A DNA stretch of 20,814 nucleotides from Oscillospiraceae bacterium (GTDB lineage Bacteria; Bacillota; Clostridia; Oscillospirales; Ruminococcaceae): the NCBI GenBank assembly GCA_031285645.1, contig JAITVU010000284.1, positions 1 through 20,814 on the forward strand, in the 5' to 3' direction. The notes under the pieces were generated by a model, which made no database searches, was not told the DNA's origin, and saw only the letters and a program-made list of their open reading frames with translations. This document shows positions 1 to 8,079 of this stretch, one piece after another. The position numbers and the translations under genes are program-made. Numbering within the stretch: position 1 is the stretch's first letter; the number at the start of each line of letters is the position of its first letter.

Positions 1-15
1 AACCTCAAAAAGATG

Positions 16-44
16 TTGCAATTTGTTTTCGGATGTGCTATGAT
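16..44 (+). promoter_or_regulatory. Sigma-A-type promoter of the secreted-protein gene
   Basis: The -35 box is TTGCAA at 16-21 and the -10 box is TATGAT at 39-44, separated by 17 bases. A TG dinucleotide one base before the -10 box makes it an extended -10. This is the best promoter match in the window. Transcription would start near 51 and leave a leader of about 80 bases before the ATG at 132. Confidence 0.75.
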
Positions 45-56
45 GTATCCAAAGCG

Positions 57-84
57 GTGGGACCGGCAGGAGAGGGCCGCCCAC
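57..84 (+). promoter_or_regulatory. Leader hairpin upstream of the secreted-protein gene
   Basis: GTGGG (57-61) and CGGC (64-67) can pair with GCCG-CCCAC (76-84), giving a 9-bp stem with a two-base bulge close to the predicted transcript 5' end. Such 5' hairpins can stabilise abundant mRNAs. That role is inference. It does not cover the ribosome binding site at about 115-121. Confidence 0.45.
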
Positions 85-131
85 AAAAGCTTAAACCTTA
101 TGTTTGTAAATTTTAAGGAGGAAATACAGCA

Positions 132-1082
132 ATGAAAAAGATTCTTGCACTCGTGCTTGCGGTTATGCTGGTTGTCGGCATGACACCTGCTGCTTTTGCT
201 GCTGACTATGATCCCGGAGTAGTAGGTCTCGGTTATTCGTCCGGTCCTGCGGTGACCCCTAGTGGAGACATCGGTGAAATTAATCCTGGTGTTGCCAAAC
301 TCATTTTGAAATTGTTCGATTCAACAGGTGTTCATCAGATCACTGAGAGAGAGTGGAAAGACGGCAAATTGTCCATCCAGACCCAGCAGTCTGGTGGCAC
401 AAAAGCTATCAAAGGCATCAAAGTTAAATATGACTCTGCCAAGAATGCTTATATTGAAGTAGAGTTTGCTGATTCCTACGTTGCCACAGGCGAGCAGGAG
501 TTTAAATTCACGATCTATGTTTTGAAAGATAAGTCCCGCATTGAAGACTCTAAATTTGAGTTTGAAGGCAAAATCAAGAACAAAGAGCAGAAAATTGACA
601 CTTCCTATGACTTCGTTTACACCTATGACGTTCCTGTCGTAGAGGCTGACGAGTACCTCAAGGCTATCAAAGTTGACGCTGGTAACGACGTCATCATCTC
701 TGCTAAAATGTTCGCCGGCAAGAAATACTATGCCCGCGCTACTGTTAAAGTAAAATCCGAGGATGACGCTATCCTGACTGAGTATCCCGACATCGACACC
801 ATCTACTACCTCGATACTGTTAACATGAGCGGTTCCGGCAACACAGTTAAACTTGACATCGGCGATAAGCTGTTTGTTTACAACAAGGACCTCGAGTATA
901 TCGGCACAACTTCCGATGATCTCCCCTTCTCCAGCAAATATTATGTCTCTTCCAAAGAGCTTGATGTTGAAGACGCTGGCGATATCGAGACTCCCGAAGG
1001 CCCTTCCGAAGCTGAGAACCCTGAAATGGGTGGCGATGATGTTCCCCAGAACATCAATGACAACCCTGGCACAGGCCGCTAA
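132..1082 (+). CDS. Abundant-type secreted protein of unknown function
   Basis: A 316-residue protein with a clear Sec signal peptide: MKK, a hydrophobic core to about residue 17, and AFA cleavage near 23/24. The start has a strong AAGGAGG site about 10 bases upstream. The mature part is acidic, rich in beta-type sequence and Tyr/Lys/Asp, and has almost no cysteine. No catalytic motif or known domain was recognised. The last ~45 residues are Pro/Glu/Asp/Asn-rich and end in NPGTGR. This resembles a sortase sorting motif, but no hydrophobic anchor or basic tail follows. The coding sequence is visibly AT-richer than its neighbours and prefers GCT/GTT codons. With its near-consensus promoter and strong terminator, this suggests a highly expressed single-gene unit. 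A structural or surface-associated role is inference. Confidence 0.85.
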   Translation: MKKILALVLAVMLVVGMTPAAFAADYDPGVVGLGYSSGPAVTPSGDIGEINPGVAKLILKLFDSTGVHQITEREWKDGKLSIQTQQSGGTKAIKGIKVKYDSAKNAYIEVEFADSYVATGEQEFKFTIYVLKDKSRIEDSKFEFEGKIKNKEQKIDTSYDFVYTYDVPVVEADEYLKAIKVDAGNDVIISAKMFAGKKYYARATVKVKSEDDAILTEYPDIDTIYYLDTVNMSGSGNTVKLDIGDKLFVYNKDLEYIGTTSDDLPFSSKYYVSSKELDVEDAGDIETPEGPSEAENPEMGGDDVPQNINDNPGTGR

Positions 1083-1124
1083 TCTGAATCATATTCAGTA
1101 AAACGGTTTGACAGCTTAATTATT

Positions 1125-1167
1125 GCCCGTGGCTTCTCTCCAAGCCACGGGCTTTCTCTTTTTTATA
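1125..1167 (+). terminator. Rho-independent terminator of the secreted-protein gene
   Basis: GCCCGTGGCTT and AAGCCACGGGC form a perfect 11-bp stem around a CTCTCC loop, followed by TTTCTCTTTTTT. It lies 42 bases after the stop codon and ends the transcript of the single upstream gene. Confidence 0.93.
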
Positions 1168-1180
1168 AAAAGATATCAAC

Positions 1181-1220
1181 CAAAATACGGATAAAACATT
1201 AATGTTTTATCCGTATTTTG
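1181..1220. repeat. Perfect 40-bp palindrome between convergent genes
   Basis: The 40 bases are exactly self-complementary, from CAAAATACGG at the left edge to CCGTATTTTG at the right, with the centre at CATT/AATG (1200/1201). On the minus strand a short T run follows about 10 bases later, so it may end gerB transcripts. The remaining 1221-1382 holds no credible gene. It has an imperfectly understood inverted repeat, CTGCTGCCA (1264-1272) with TGGCAGCAG (1293-1301), and a small hairpin around 1327-1342. Confidence 0.85.
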
Positions 1221-1382
1221 TTAGCTCAAACCTGGAGCAGTTTTATACCACAGCATGTAACGCCTGCTGCCACGTTCGCATGAATAAGTGTATGGCAGCA
1301 GTAGCAGCTATAGCAAAGCAGCCTTCATACTCAGGTATGAGCCTCCACGCGATACGGCACTTGAACGTTTTTTATAAATCAA

Positions 1383-2477
1383 TTATATATTTACATTCAG
1401 CGTATGCCGTTTGGCTTTTATTTCAGCTGTAATCCAGATGACAATAGGGATAATAAGTTGAAATGGTATCACGTAAAGCGGATAAATCTTCATAAAATCA
1501 AACTGCTCGATTATGCCGTGGAACAGAATCGCGCTAAAGGCCACAACCGACATACCGACCGGCAGCACAATAAAGTTGTACGAAGGAAGATTAAACAGCT
1601 TGGCCACACCGCGGGAGGCGCCGATAAGACCGGCAGATATTTTTGAAACACCAGCAAGAATATAGAAAAAAGCAAGAAAAGCTTCGATGCGCTCAAGAAA
1701 AGTTCCAATCTGAACCAAACTTGCCGCCTTATAATTAGGAAAATATATTGTTTTCATGGCTTCAGGGCCGAGAATACCGCATGTGCGGATGAAAACCATA
1801 GCGATAAAGACAATTGCGATTGCAGCGCCGGATAAAAAAAGCCGTTTTGAATGTTCTTTTTTTTCCAGGCCGCCGATAAAAGATAGAATAATAACGGATT
1901 CCAGAATGGGAAGACGGGCTATTGTAAAGCTGGCGCGTCCTATTTCCAACCAACTGTGATTCATAATTGGCAATAGGTGCTTGGGCTCAAAAAAGCGAGC
2001 GGCGGCAACGCCCATGCCTGTAACTGAGAGAATAAGCAAAGCAAATATGAGCGCGCACCATTTACCCAGAATTTCCACACCGCTTTTCGCCAGATAGAGA
2101 ACAGCAATAAAAATTAAAAGCGAAATAACAATAAAAGGCGTTTGAAAAAGGGATGTGAGGTGGGCGAACTCAGCGTAGTTACCCAATGCGAGCGCGGACA
2201 TATGCAGGCAGTAAAACATAAATAAAAAAGTTGTGATTTTTCCCCCTGGGTTTCCGAAAACAGCATGAGCCATCTCGTATATATCCATGCAGGGCATAAG
2301 CTTAATAAGCCGGGCGTAGAGCAGCATGATGGGCAACAGAGGAATCGCGGACAGCAAAATAGCAATCCATGTATCCTGCTTCACTTCCAATGAGAAGCCA
2401 AAAAGCATGACAGCGGTGACAGAGATACAAAACATTATGGCGACGGCGTTTCTTAAAGATAAATTTTCTTTATGCAT
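1383..2477 (-). CDS. gerB: Spore germinant receptor B subunit (GerAB family permease)
   Basis: A 364-residue, strongly hydrophobic protein of about 10 membrane segments, matching the normal length of GerAB-family subunits (APC superfamily, PF03845). The N-terminal segments after a short polar start (MHKENLSLRN) and the alternating hydrophobic blocks through the C-terminus fit the family. In spores the B subunit sits in the inner membrane and binds or senses the nutrient germinant together with A and C. The ATG has a GAGG site four bases upstream. It is the last gene of the ger cluster, and 295 bases separate it from the small membrane gene upstream. That gap is filled by a hairpin cluster, so its coupling to the operon is uncertain. 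The germinant cannot be predicted from sequence. Confidence 0.9.
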   Translation of the reverse strand: MHKENLSLRNAVAIMFCISVTAVMLFGFSLEVKQDTWIAILLSAIPLLPIMLLYARLIKLMPCMDIYEMAHAVFGNPGGKITTFLFMFYCLHMSALALGNYAEFAHLTSLFQTPFIVISLLIFIAVLYLAKSGVEILGKWCALIFALLILSVTGMGVAAARFFEPKHLLPIMNHSWLEIGRASFTIARLPILESVIILSFIGGLEKKEHSKRLFLSGAAIAIVFIAMVFIRTCGILGPEAMKTIYFPNYKAASLVQIGTFLERIEAFLAFFYILAGVSKISAGLIGASRGVAKLFNLPSYNFIVLPVGMSVVAFSAILFHGIIEQFDFMKIYPLYVIPFQLIIPIVIWITAEIKAKRHTLNVNI

Positions 2478-2530
2478 ATTTCCTCATCTCATCAGATTGC
2501 ACAAACAATATTTTTACTATAGCTGTACAG

Positions 2531-2747
2531 GCTTAAAACTGCGACGCAATTTTAAAAACGCGGCAAACGCCGCGTGCCGCGAAGCGGCCTATATATAGTG
2601 AATTCGCTTTAAGGCCGCCTCTCAAAGAGGCATAGCGAAGCGAATTCCCATTAGGTCATATAGGTTTAAAACTGCAGCAGTTTTAAACTTATATGACTAA
2701 ATAAAAAAATATGGCCGCATAGGTTGTTTCAGCCGCGTCGTGACGCG
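2531..2747. repeat. Cluster of hairpins inserted in the ger operon
   Basis: This 217-bp non-coding stretch is almost entirely inverted repeats. They are: an A/T hairpin at about 2532-2556; ACGCGGC/GCCGCGT (2558-2575); GCCGC/GCGGC (2576-2588); an outer GAATTCGCTT (2600-2609)/AAGCGAATTC (2638-2647) stem enclosing GCCTCT/AGAGGC (2617-2631); a long near-perfect arm pair at 2651-2700 (about 23 bp around a CAG centre, with one bulge and one G-T pair); and CGCGTC/GACGCG (2734-2747). The motif TATAGTGAA at the outer stem and the AAGGCCGC string recur in the cloverleaf repeats elsewhere in the window, which suggests a related but divergent element. It lies between the small membrane gene and gerB. Confidence 0.75.
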
Positions 2748-2772
2748 TCGGAACGGAACTGTATTCAGCGGT

Positions 2773-2982
2773 TCAGGCGCGCAGGTTTTCAAGAAGCGTT
2801 TGGATGGGTCTTACGGGACTCGGCAGCTTTAAGCCGTATAAATTAAACATGATGATGACATAACTGGCGACAATTAAGACAATATACAAGGTTATGTGTT
2901 TCTTAGAAGCGGTTTTAAGTTTGGGTTTCAAATCAACAAAAATTGCCACAACGTAAAACAGTGTTACGAATATCTGTTGCAT
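2773..2982 (-). CDS. Small two-helix membrane protein of the ger operon (D-subunit-like)
   Basis: A 69-residue protein with two hydrophobic segments, about residues 3-17 and 30-50, separated by a Lys-rich loop (DLKPKLKTASKKH). Its ATG lies inside the end of gerC, a 19-base overlap, and has a GGAG site eight bases upstream, so it is translationally coupled to gerC and very probably real. Small two-helix proteins of about 55-80 residues are known to accompany GerA-type receptors in Bacillus as D subunits that modulate germination. Position, size and topology fit that group, but I do not recognise a sequence motif that proves it. It could also be an unrelated small membrane protein. Confidence 0.75.
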   Translation of the reverse strand: MQQIFVTLFYVVAIFVDLKPKLKTASKKHITLYIVLIVASYVIIMFNLYGLKLPSPVRPIQTLLENLRA

Positions 2983-4229
2983 GTTTCACGCTCCGTTCCA
3001 TGGTTGGATATCAGGGCCTTAAACGGGATTAGCCGTGGAATGGGGAAGGAGGCGCGGAGGCTGCCGTGGGCTTCGTAGTTTTTAATCAGCCCTGTGTCGT
3101 TGATTGTAATTTTACTTTCAACTTCAATAGTTGCGTCTCGAAAATGGGATTCCCAATCATCCTTGAGCTTTTCCCACAAACGTGGATCCTTGTTACAGAT
3201 TTCGTATCCGAAGCCGAAGATATCGGCGCCCGAACCCTGTTGGATTTGATTGATGATTTGCTTGATTTCGCGGTTCAGGCTTTCCTGCGCCCGGCTCTCC
3301 AGAACGCGTATATCCGGATTGGTAAAACCGGTATAGGCGGGTGTGAGTTCAATCGCGCTTGTGATGGCTGTGATATTGACGCCGAGCACCAGTGTGTCGC
3401 TCTCAACCCTGAAAGAGAGTTTCGGGTGGCTCTTTGTGATGGAGAGGGTGGCGTAAAAGGGGTCTGTATTTTGACCTTTTTCCATAAAAAAGGTATAGGT
3501 GCCGTTATTAAGGCGCTGGGTTGTAAAAAGAAAATAGGGCACGGCTTTTTTATCCAAAAAGCATTCAAGCTTATCGCCCTTGAATATGCCCGCGCCGTCG
3601 GCCGACAGTTTTTTCTTACCGTCAGGTTCTTCAATAAACCTGAAGGCGGGTAAGGTCATGTTGTTGATGTCGCTGGCCAAAAAATCATAAATTTTGATCA
3701 GGTTGAGCACACGCACGGAGTTGAGGGAATTGTGGTTGGAGGTGATGCTGTTGCTGATCTCATAGGAGATGATGCCGTCCCCTTTTTGCGGCGTTATAAT
3801 CTCTCTCGCCGTTTTTTCTCTGGAAACCAGGGCAATGATTGTATCCCTTGTGCTGAAGTCGCGCAGAAAAGCGTCGACAATGTTGTTTAACCCCTGTTGG
3901 CTGGCCAGCTGATAACTGATGACAAGAATATCCATATTGCCGAAGTACATTTGGTTATACAGTTTTTGATTGGCGTTGTGTATGGCCTGGAACAACGAAG
4001 GCCCTTCGGTTGTAAGCATAATGGAATTCAGTTCACTCTGATTGCTTGACCCGTTTGGATCCACGATTTCAAAAGTGACGGACAGGTAATCAGGGTTTTC
4101 CTCGCTGATATCCACCGCCATACCGGCCACAATTGTCAGCTCATCCAGCCCCCTGTAATCCCAGCACCCGCTCAGGGACAGGCAGAACAGGGCGGCGGAT
4201 AAAATGAGTGGAAGGGATTTTATCCTCAT
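2964..4229 (-). CDS. gerC: Spore germinant receptor C subunit (GerAC family lipoprotein)
   Basis: A 421-residue lipoprotein precursor. The signal peptide ends in the lipobox L19-S-G-C22, and the mature N-terminus CWDYRGLDELTIVAGMAVD is the hallmark of GerAC proteins (PF25198/PF05504). The C subunit is anchored to the outer face of the spore inner membrane and works with A and B in germinant sensing. The gene lies 135 bases downstream of gerA, and its end overlaps the small membrane gene by 19 bases. No good ribosome binding site precedes the ATG, because the upstream bases are A/T-rich. No alternative start preserves the lipoprotein signal, so the start is kept. Its length is slightly above the usual ~370-410. 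Confidence 0.92.
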   Translation of the reverse strand: MRIKSLPLILSAALFCLSLSGCWDYRGLDELTIVAGMAVDISEENPDYLSVTFEIVDPNGSSNQSELNSIMLTTEGPSLFQAIHNANQKLYNQMYFGNMDILVISYQLASQQGLNNIVDAFLRDFSTRDTIIALVSREKTAREIITPQKGDGIISYEISNSITSNHNSLNSVRVLNLIKIYDFLASDINNMTLPAFRFIEEPDGKKKLSADGAGIFKGDKLECFLDKKAVPYFLFTTQRLNNGTYTFFMEKGQNTDPFYATLSITKSHPKLSFRVESDTLVLGVNITAITSAIELTPAYTGFTNPDIRVLESRAQESLNREIKQIINQIQQGSGADIFGFGYEICNKDPRLWEKLKDDWESHFRDATIEVESKITINDTGLIKNYEAHGSLRASFPIPRLIPFKALISNHGTERETCNRYS

Positions 4230-4364
4230 TCGTTTATAAAAATGATTTTGAGAAGAAATGACTCAACACATCCTTTGGAAAACCACCGGCTCTTATTTCC
4301 GACTGCTTAAAGGGGGCTGTACTGTATATGGGCGCGGATATATTCTTTCGCGGTTAAAGCAAAC

Positions 4365-5927
4365 CTATTTCAGCTTTTGGCTGGGGTTATCGCCTACATG
4401 CCCGGTCCGGGCGCGCGTGCGGTTGCTCGACAGAGGCGCTACGCGCGTCAGCATTTTGGGCAGCGGCGCGCGGAAGAAAGTGTCTTTAACTTCCTGAAAA
4501 CTTAAATTGTCAAGCGGCATTAAAGCGGGCACACCGTATGACTGAAGGTTGAAAACATGGATGATAAGAATGGAGAGCCCGCACACGACGCCGAGAAGGC
4601 CAAAACTGGACGCCAGAAGCAATAACAGATAGCGGGCCACGAGTGACGCGGCGCTGAGTTTGGGCACCAGGAGGTTTGTAATGCCTGTAAAGGCGACGAC
4701 AATGATCATCGGGGACGCGACCAGCTTGGCTTCAACAGCGGCCTGGCCGATGACCAGCGCGCCCACAATGCTGAGCGCCTGGCCCACGTGAGAGGGCATG
4801 CGCACGCCGGTTTCGCGCAGGATATCGAAAACAAGGAGCATGATGAAAGCTTCGAGGGCGGCGCTGAGCGGCACGCTCTGGCGCTCGCTCGTGATGTTGA
4901 TCATGAGCGGCGCGGGCAAAATTTCATGATGGTAAGCGGAGATGGCAATATAAAGCGCCGGTGTGATCATGGTCAGGAAAAAACCAATGATGCGCAGCAT
5001 GCGCGAGAAGGTCGCGTAATAGGGATTGACATAATAGTCCTCGTTACTCTGGAAGTTTTCGATAAAGAGATAGGGGATGGTGAGCACAACGGGTGATCCG
5101 TCCACGACAATGGCGATCCGGCCGCCCAGCAGCTTGGCCGCCACAACATCGGGCCTTTCCGTTGTGCCTGTGGTGACAAAGCCGAGCAATGAGCCTTCCT
5201 GGATGTTCTCGGCAATATAGTTGCTGTCGATAACACCGTCTATATTGACGGTCTCAAGGCGCCTGTAGAGCTCGTTCAAAATATTTTTGTTGACGATGTT
5301 GTCCATATAACAGATGCAGAGCGTTGTGTTTGTCTGCGCCCCGGCGGTGTAAAACCGCATTTTCAGTTCATTCGTGCGCAGGCGGCGGCGTATCATGGAG
5401 AGATTGGCCATAAGCCCCTCGTTAAAGCCCTCGCGCGGGCCGCTCAGCACCTTTTCACCTTCCGGCTCCGTGATAGAGCGCAGCATAAAGCTCTTGGAAC
5501 TGATGATCAGGGCCCTGTTGCTGCCTTCAATCAGCAGCAGAGTGTCGCCGTAGGTGATGTCCGAGACGATTTCATGCATTTCGGTGGTTTCCTTCATGTC
5601 GCATGTCATCACGAAACAGTTCCTGACGGCCTCGAAAAGCCCCGGCCCGGGGTCTATATCGGCGACAAGCAAAGGCGCGATGATGTGCTCGTTAATGAGC
5701 AGGGAATCCACAACGCCGTCGCTGAAGTAGATGCAAAAATCAAGCCCCGGGGCCGAGGCGTTTTGGAAGCGGCGTGAACGCATAATGTCGACGTCGGTGA
5801 AAAGCGCGTCAAGCGACGCGATATTGTCCGCAAGCGCGCATGAAAGCTGGCTTGCCGGGGCGACATCGGGGTTATTTTGCGGCGGGGCGGCATCGTCGGA
5901 CGCCTTGCGCCGGATCCATTTGAACAT
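4365..5927 (-). CDS. gerA: Spore germinant receptor A subunit (GerAA family)
   Basis: A 520-residue protein of the GerA family (PF03323). The soluble N-terminal part (about 1-300) carries the signature GPREGFNEGL near 163-172 and GSPVVLTIPYLF near 277-288. Five or so membrane segments follow between about 310 and 460, with the RETGVRMP motif at about 371-378 and a basic cytoplasmic tail (residues 480-520). The A subunit couples germinant binding to ion release in the receptor complex. I chose the ATG at 5927, 10 bases after GGAGGT. An in-frame TTG at 5936 is too close to that site. It is the first gene of the minus-strand ger cluster, divergent from the GH43 gene. Expression in the forespore under sigma-G is expected from the family, but I could not place a confident sigma-G promoter. 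Confidence 0.93.
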   Translation of the reverse strand: MFKWIRRKASDDAAPPQNNPDVAPASQLSCALADNIASLDALFTDVDIMRSRRFQNASAPGLDFCIYFSDGVVDSLLINEHIIAPLLVADIDPGPGLFEAVRNCFVMTCDMKETTEMHEIVSDITYGDTLLLIEGSNRALIISSKSFMLRSITEPEGEKVLSGPREGFNEGLMANLSMIRRRLRTNELKMRFYTAGAQTNTTLCICYMDNIVNKNILNELYRRLETVNIDGVIDSNYIAENIQEGSLLGFVTTGTTERPDVVAAKLLGGRIAIVVDGSPVVLTIPYLFIENFQSNEDYYVNPYYATFSRMLRIIGFFLTMITPALYIAISAYHHEILPAPLMINITSERQSVPLSAALEAFIMLLVFDILRETGVRMPSHVGQALSIVGALVIGQAAVEAKLVASPMIIVVAFTGITNLLVPKLSAASLVARYLLLLLASSFGLLGVVCGLSILIIHVFNLQSYGVPALMPLDNLSFQEVKDTFFRAPLPKMLTRVAPLSSNRTRARTGHVGDNPSQKLK

Positions 5928-6350
5928 ATTAAGCAAAACCTCCGTTATTCATATAAAAACATACGGATACAGTGATACTCTTTATATTTTGTAAAAAGAT
6001 GGATTTTATACCATACTTTGATTATTTATGGAAAAATAAGGGGCGCTTTCCGCGCCCGAACATATATGACGGTGCATATTTAACCGGTTTTAAATAATTT
6101 TTCAATGGGAATCCAATAATATGTGTGCTATAGTAATACTAACACGGATAAAAGAGATATAGTCAAACCTCTAAAAAGCGGCTGCTCAACGATCGTTTGT
6201 CAGCGCGTCTGTGTAGAATGCACGCGCTCCGGCGCATAGCTTTTTCAAGCGGTATGACTATAAACCAATCATCGGTTTTGGTTTTCATTTTGAGGGTATA
6301 ACACCCCTGCACATAAGGATTTTGATCAATGCGAAAGGAATGGTTGACAA
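5928..6350. promoter_or_regulatory. Divergent intergenic region between gerA and the GH43 gene
   Basis: No gene is seen in these 423 bases. A hairpin GGGCGC/GCGCCC (6041-6057) reads on the minus strand as a stem followed by TTATTTTT (6032-6039). It is terminator-like and would shield gerA from upstream antisense transcription, or act in its leader if the promoter is further out. A second inverted repeat, AGCGCGT (6202-6208) with ACGCGCT (6222-6228), is followed by CTTTTT at 6240-6245 and lies in the likely leader of the GH43 gene. TATAGT at 6129-6134 could be a -10 box for GH43, but no good -35 box accompanies it. I saw no clear catabolite (cre) site. Confidence 0.5.
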
Positions 6351-7865
6351 ATGTATCAATATCGCAATCCGGTTCTGCGCGGTTTTCACCCCGATCCGAG
6401 CATATGCCGCGTGGGGGACGATTTTTATCTTGTGACGTCGACGTTTGAGTACTTTCCCGGCGTGCCGGTTTTCCACAGCAAAAATCTTGTCGACTGGGAA
6501 CTGATCAATCACTGCCTCACGAGGCCGTCACAGCTTGATCTGAGCGGGCGGCGCGCGTCGGGCGGCGTTTACGCGCCGACAATACGTTACCATGACGGTG
6601 TTTTTTATATGGTGACGACCGACGTTGGCGGAAAAGGACATTTGCTGGTTCACACAACCGATATCCGCGGCGCCTGGTCGGAGCCTGTCTATATCGATCA
6701 CGAGGGCATCGACCCCTCCCTTACCTTTGCCGACGGCGGCGTCTATTTCTGCTGTACGGGACGGGACGCGGACGGCGCGCAGGGAATCGCCCTCTTTGAA
6801 ATAGACGTCAATACCGGCGCCATGCTCACAGAACCGAGAATTATTTCAAGGGGCTCGGGCGGGAAATATCCCGAGGGCCCGCATATATACCAGAAGAACG
6901 GCATGTTTTATCTGATGCTGTCCGAGGGCGGCACGGAATACGGCCATATGGTGACGCTTTTCAGAAGCAAGAATATATACGGCCCCTACACGGCCCGGCC
7001 CCACAACCCCATGGTGACGCATCGCGACCGCATGACAGGTCAAATCCAGGCCGTGGGCCATCCCGATCTTGTCGAGGATCAAAACGGTAATCTGTGGATG
7101 GTGTGCCTGGGTATACGCACCATACCCGGTGTGCTGCTGCATCACATCGGCCGCGAGACATTCCTTGTGCCCGCGCGCTGGACGGATGACGGCTGGATTA
7201 AAGTGGGTAACAACGGCACCATGGAGCTCACAATGGAGGGGCCTCTGCCCGGGGCGCCCGATAAAAAACCGCGCGCGTTCACTGATGATTTCAGCGCGCC
7301 TGTTTTGGACAGGCGCTGGACATACTTGAGAAAGCCGGATATGGACAATTACCGCGTGAACGCCGATGAAAAGGCGCTTATCCTCACCGGCACCGATGTG
7401 ACGCTCTCCACACCGAAGGCGTCGCCGACCTTTATCGGCATACGGCAGCCCGAATTTGATATGACGGCGTCCGTGCGCCTTTCAGGTCCGCTCAAAAACG
7501 GGCAGCGCGCCGGCATCACAGCCTTTTATAACGACAGTTACCACTATGATCTTTATTTGACGCGGCGCTATGGCGCCTATTATATAGGGCTTTCAAAACG
7601 CATTCACGATTTTGAGGCTGTCGTGTGTGAAAAGCCGGTCGGCTATAAAGGGGATATCCGCTTTGCCATCATAGCGGATGCGAAGAAATATATCTTTGCT
7701 TACAGCGCCGGCGCGGGCTTTAACAGGATTGGCAGCGGCATGACGGCCGGGCTCGCCACGGAAGGGACTCATACCATGACTTTTACAGGCACCTTTATCG
7801 GCTTGTTCAGCGAACGGGGTACGGCGCGGTTCGGTGATTTCAGGTTATCGCCGAAGAAGGGTTAG
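6351..7865 (+). CDS. GH43 family beta-xylosidase / alpha-L-arabinofuranosidase
   Basis: A 504-residue glycoside hydrolase family 43 enzyme without a signal peptide, so probably cytoplasmic and acting on imported oligosaccharides. The five-bladed propeller domain (about 1-300) carries the three catalytic acids in family context: Asp15 in HPDPS (general base), Asp121 in GIDPSL (pKa modulator) and Glu175 in YPEGPH (general acid). RETFLVPARW near 268-277 is typical of the xylosidase subgroups. Residues ~308-500 fit the concanavalin-like C-terminal domain (DDFSAP at 312-317), which in relatives shapes the active site. Substrate (xylo- or arabino-oligosaccharide) cannot be fixed from sequence. A purine-rich AAAGGA lies 12 bases before the ATG. 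No transporter or other sugar gene is adjacent, so it stands alone. Confidence 0.93.
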   Translation: MYQYRNPVLRGFHPDPSICRVGDDFYLVTSTFEYFPGVPVFHSKNLVDWELINHCLTRPSQLDLSGRRASGGVYAPTIRYHDGVFYMVTTDVGGKGHLLVHTTDIRGAWSEPVYIDHEGIDPSLTFADGGVYFCCTGRDADGAQGIALFEIDVNTGAMLTEPRIISRGSGGKYPEGPHIYQKNGMFYLMLSEGGTEYGHMVTLFRSKNIYGPYTARPHNPMVTHRDRMTGQIQAVGHPDLVEDQNGNLWMVCLGIRTIPGVLLHHIGRETFLVPARWTDDGWIKVGNNGTMELTMEGPLPGAPDKKPRAFTDDFSAPVLDRRWTYLRKPDMDNYRVNADEKALILTGTDVTLSTPKASPTFIGIRQPEFDMTASVRLSGPLKNGQRAGITAFYNDSYHYDLYLTRRYGAYYIGLSKRIHDFEAVVCEKPVGYKGDIRFAIIADAKKYIFAYSAGAGFNRIGSGMTAGLATEGTHTMTFTGTFIGLFSERGTARFGDFRLSPKKG

Positions 7866-8079
7866 CCCATATTACAGCAATTCGCTTTTCTATACTCTTT
7901 GTGGGCCGGTGTTAAAGCGGATTCACTATATAATGGAAATCAATTATACGGGGCGGGGACCCTTGATTTCAGGCTCGAAAAATACGCGCGGCGCCATTAC
8001 ATGGCTGTCGCGCGTATGGGTGTTTCATTGCCCGGGCAATATTGATCGAATATGGACATATTATGAATAGGGGGATTCT

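Noticed and set aside
1202..1432. 76-codon plus-strand frame after the palindrome
   Set aside because: It starts inside the palindrome, lacks a ribosome binding site and overlaps the end of gerB on the other strand.
5937..6030. Sigma-G promoter for gerA
   Set aside because: Such a promoter is expected, but no -35/-10 pair close to the sigma-G consensus with correct spacing could be identified by eye.
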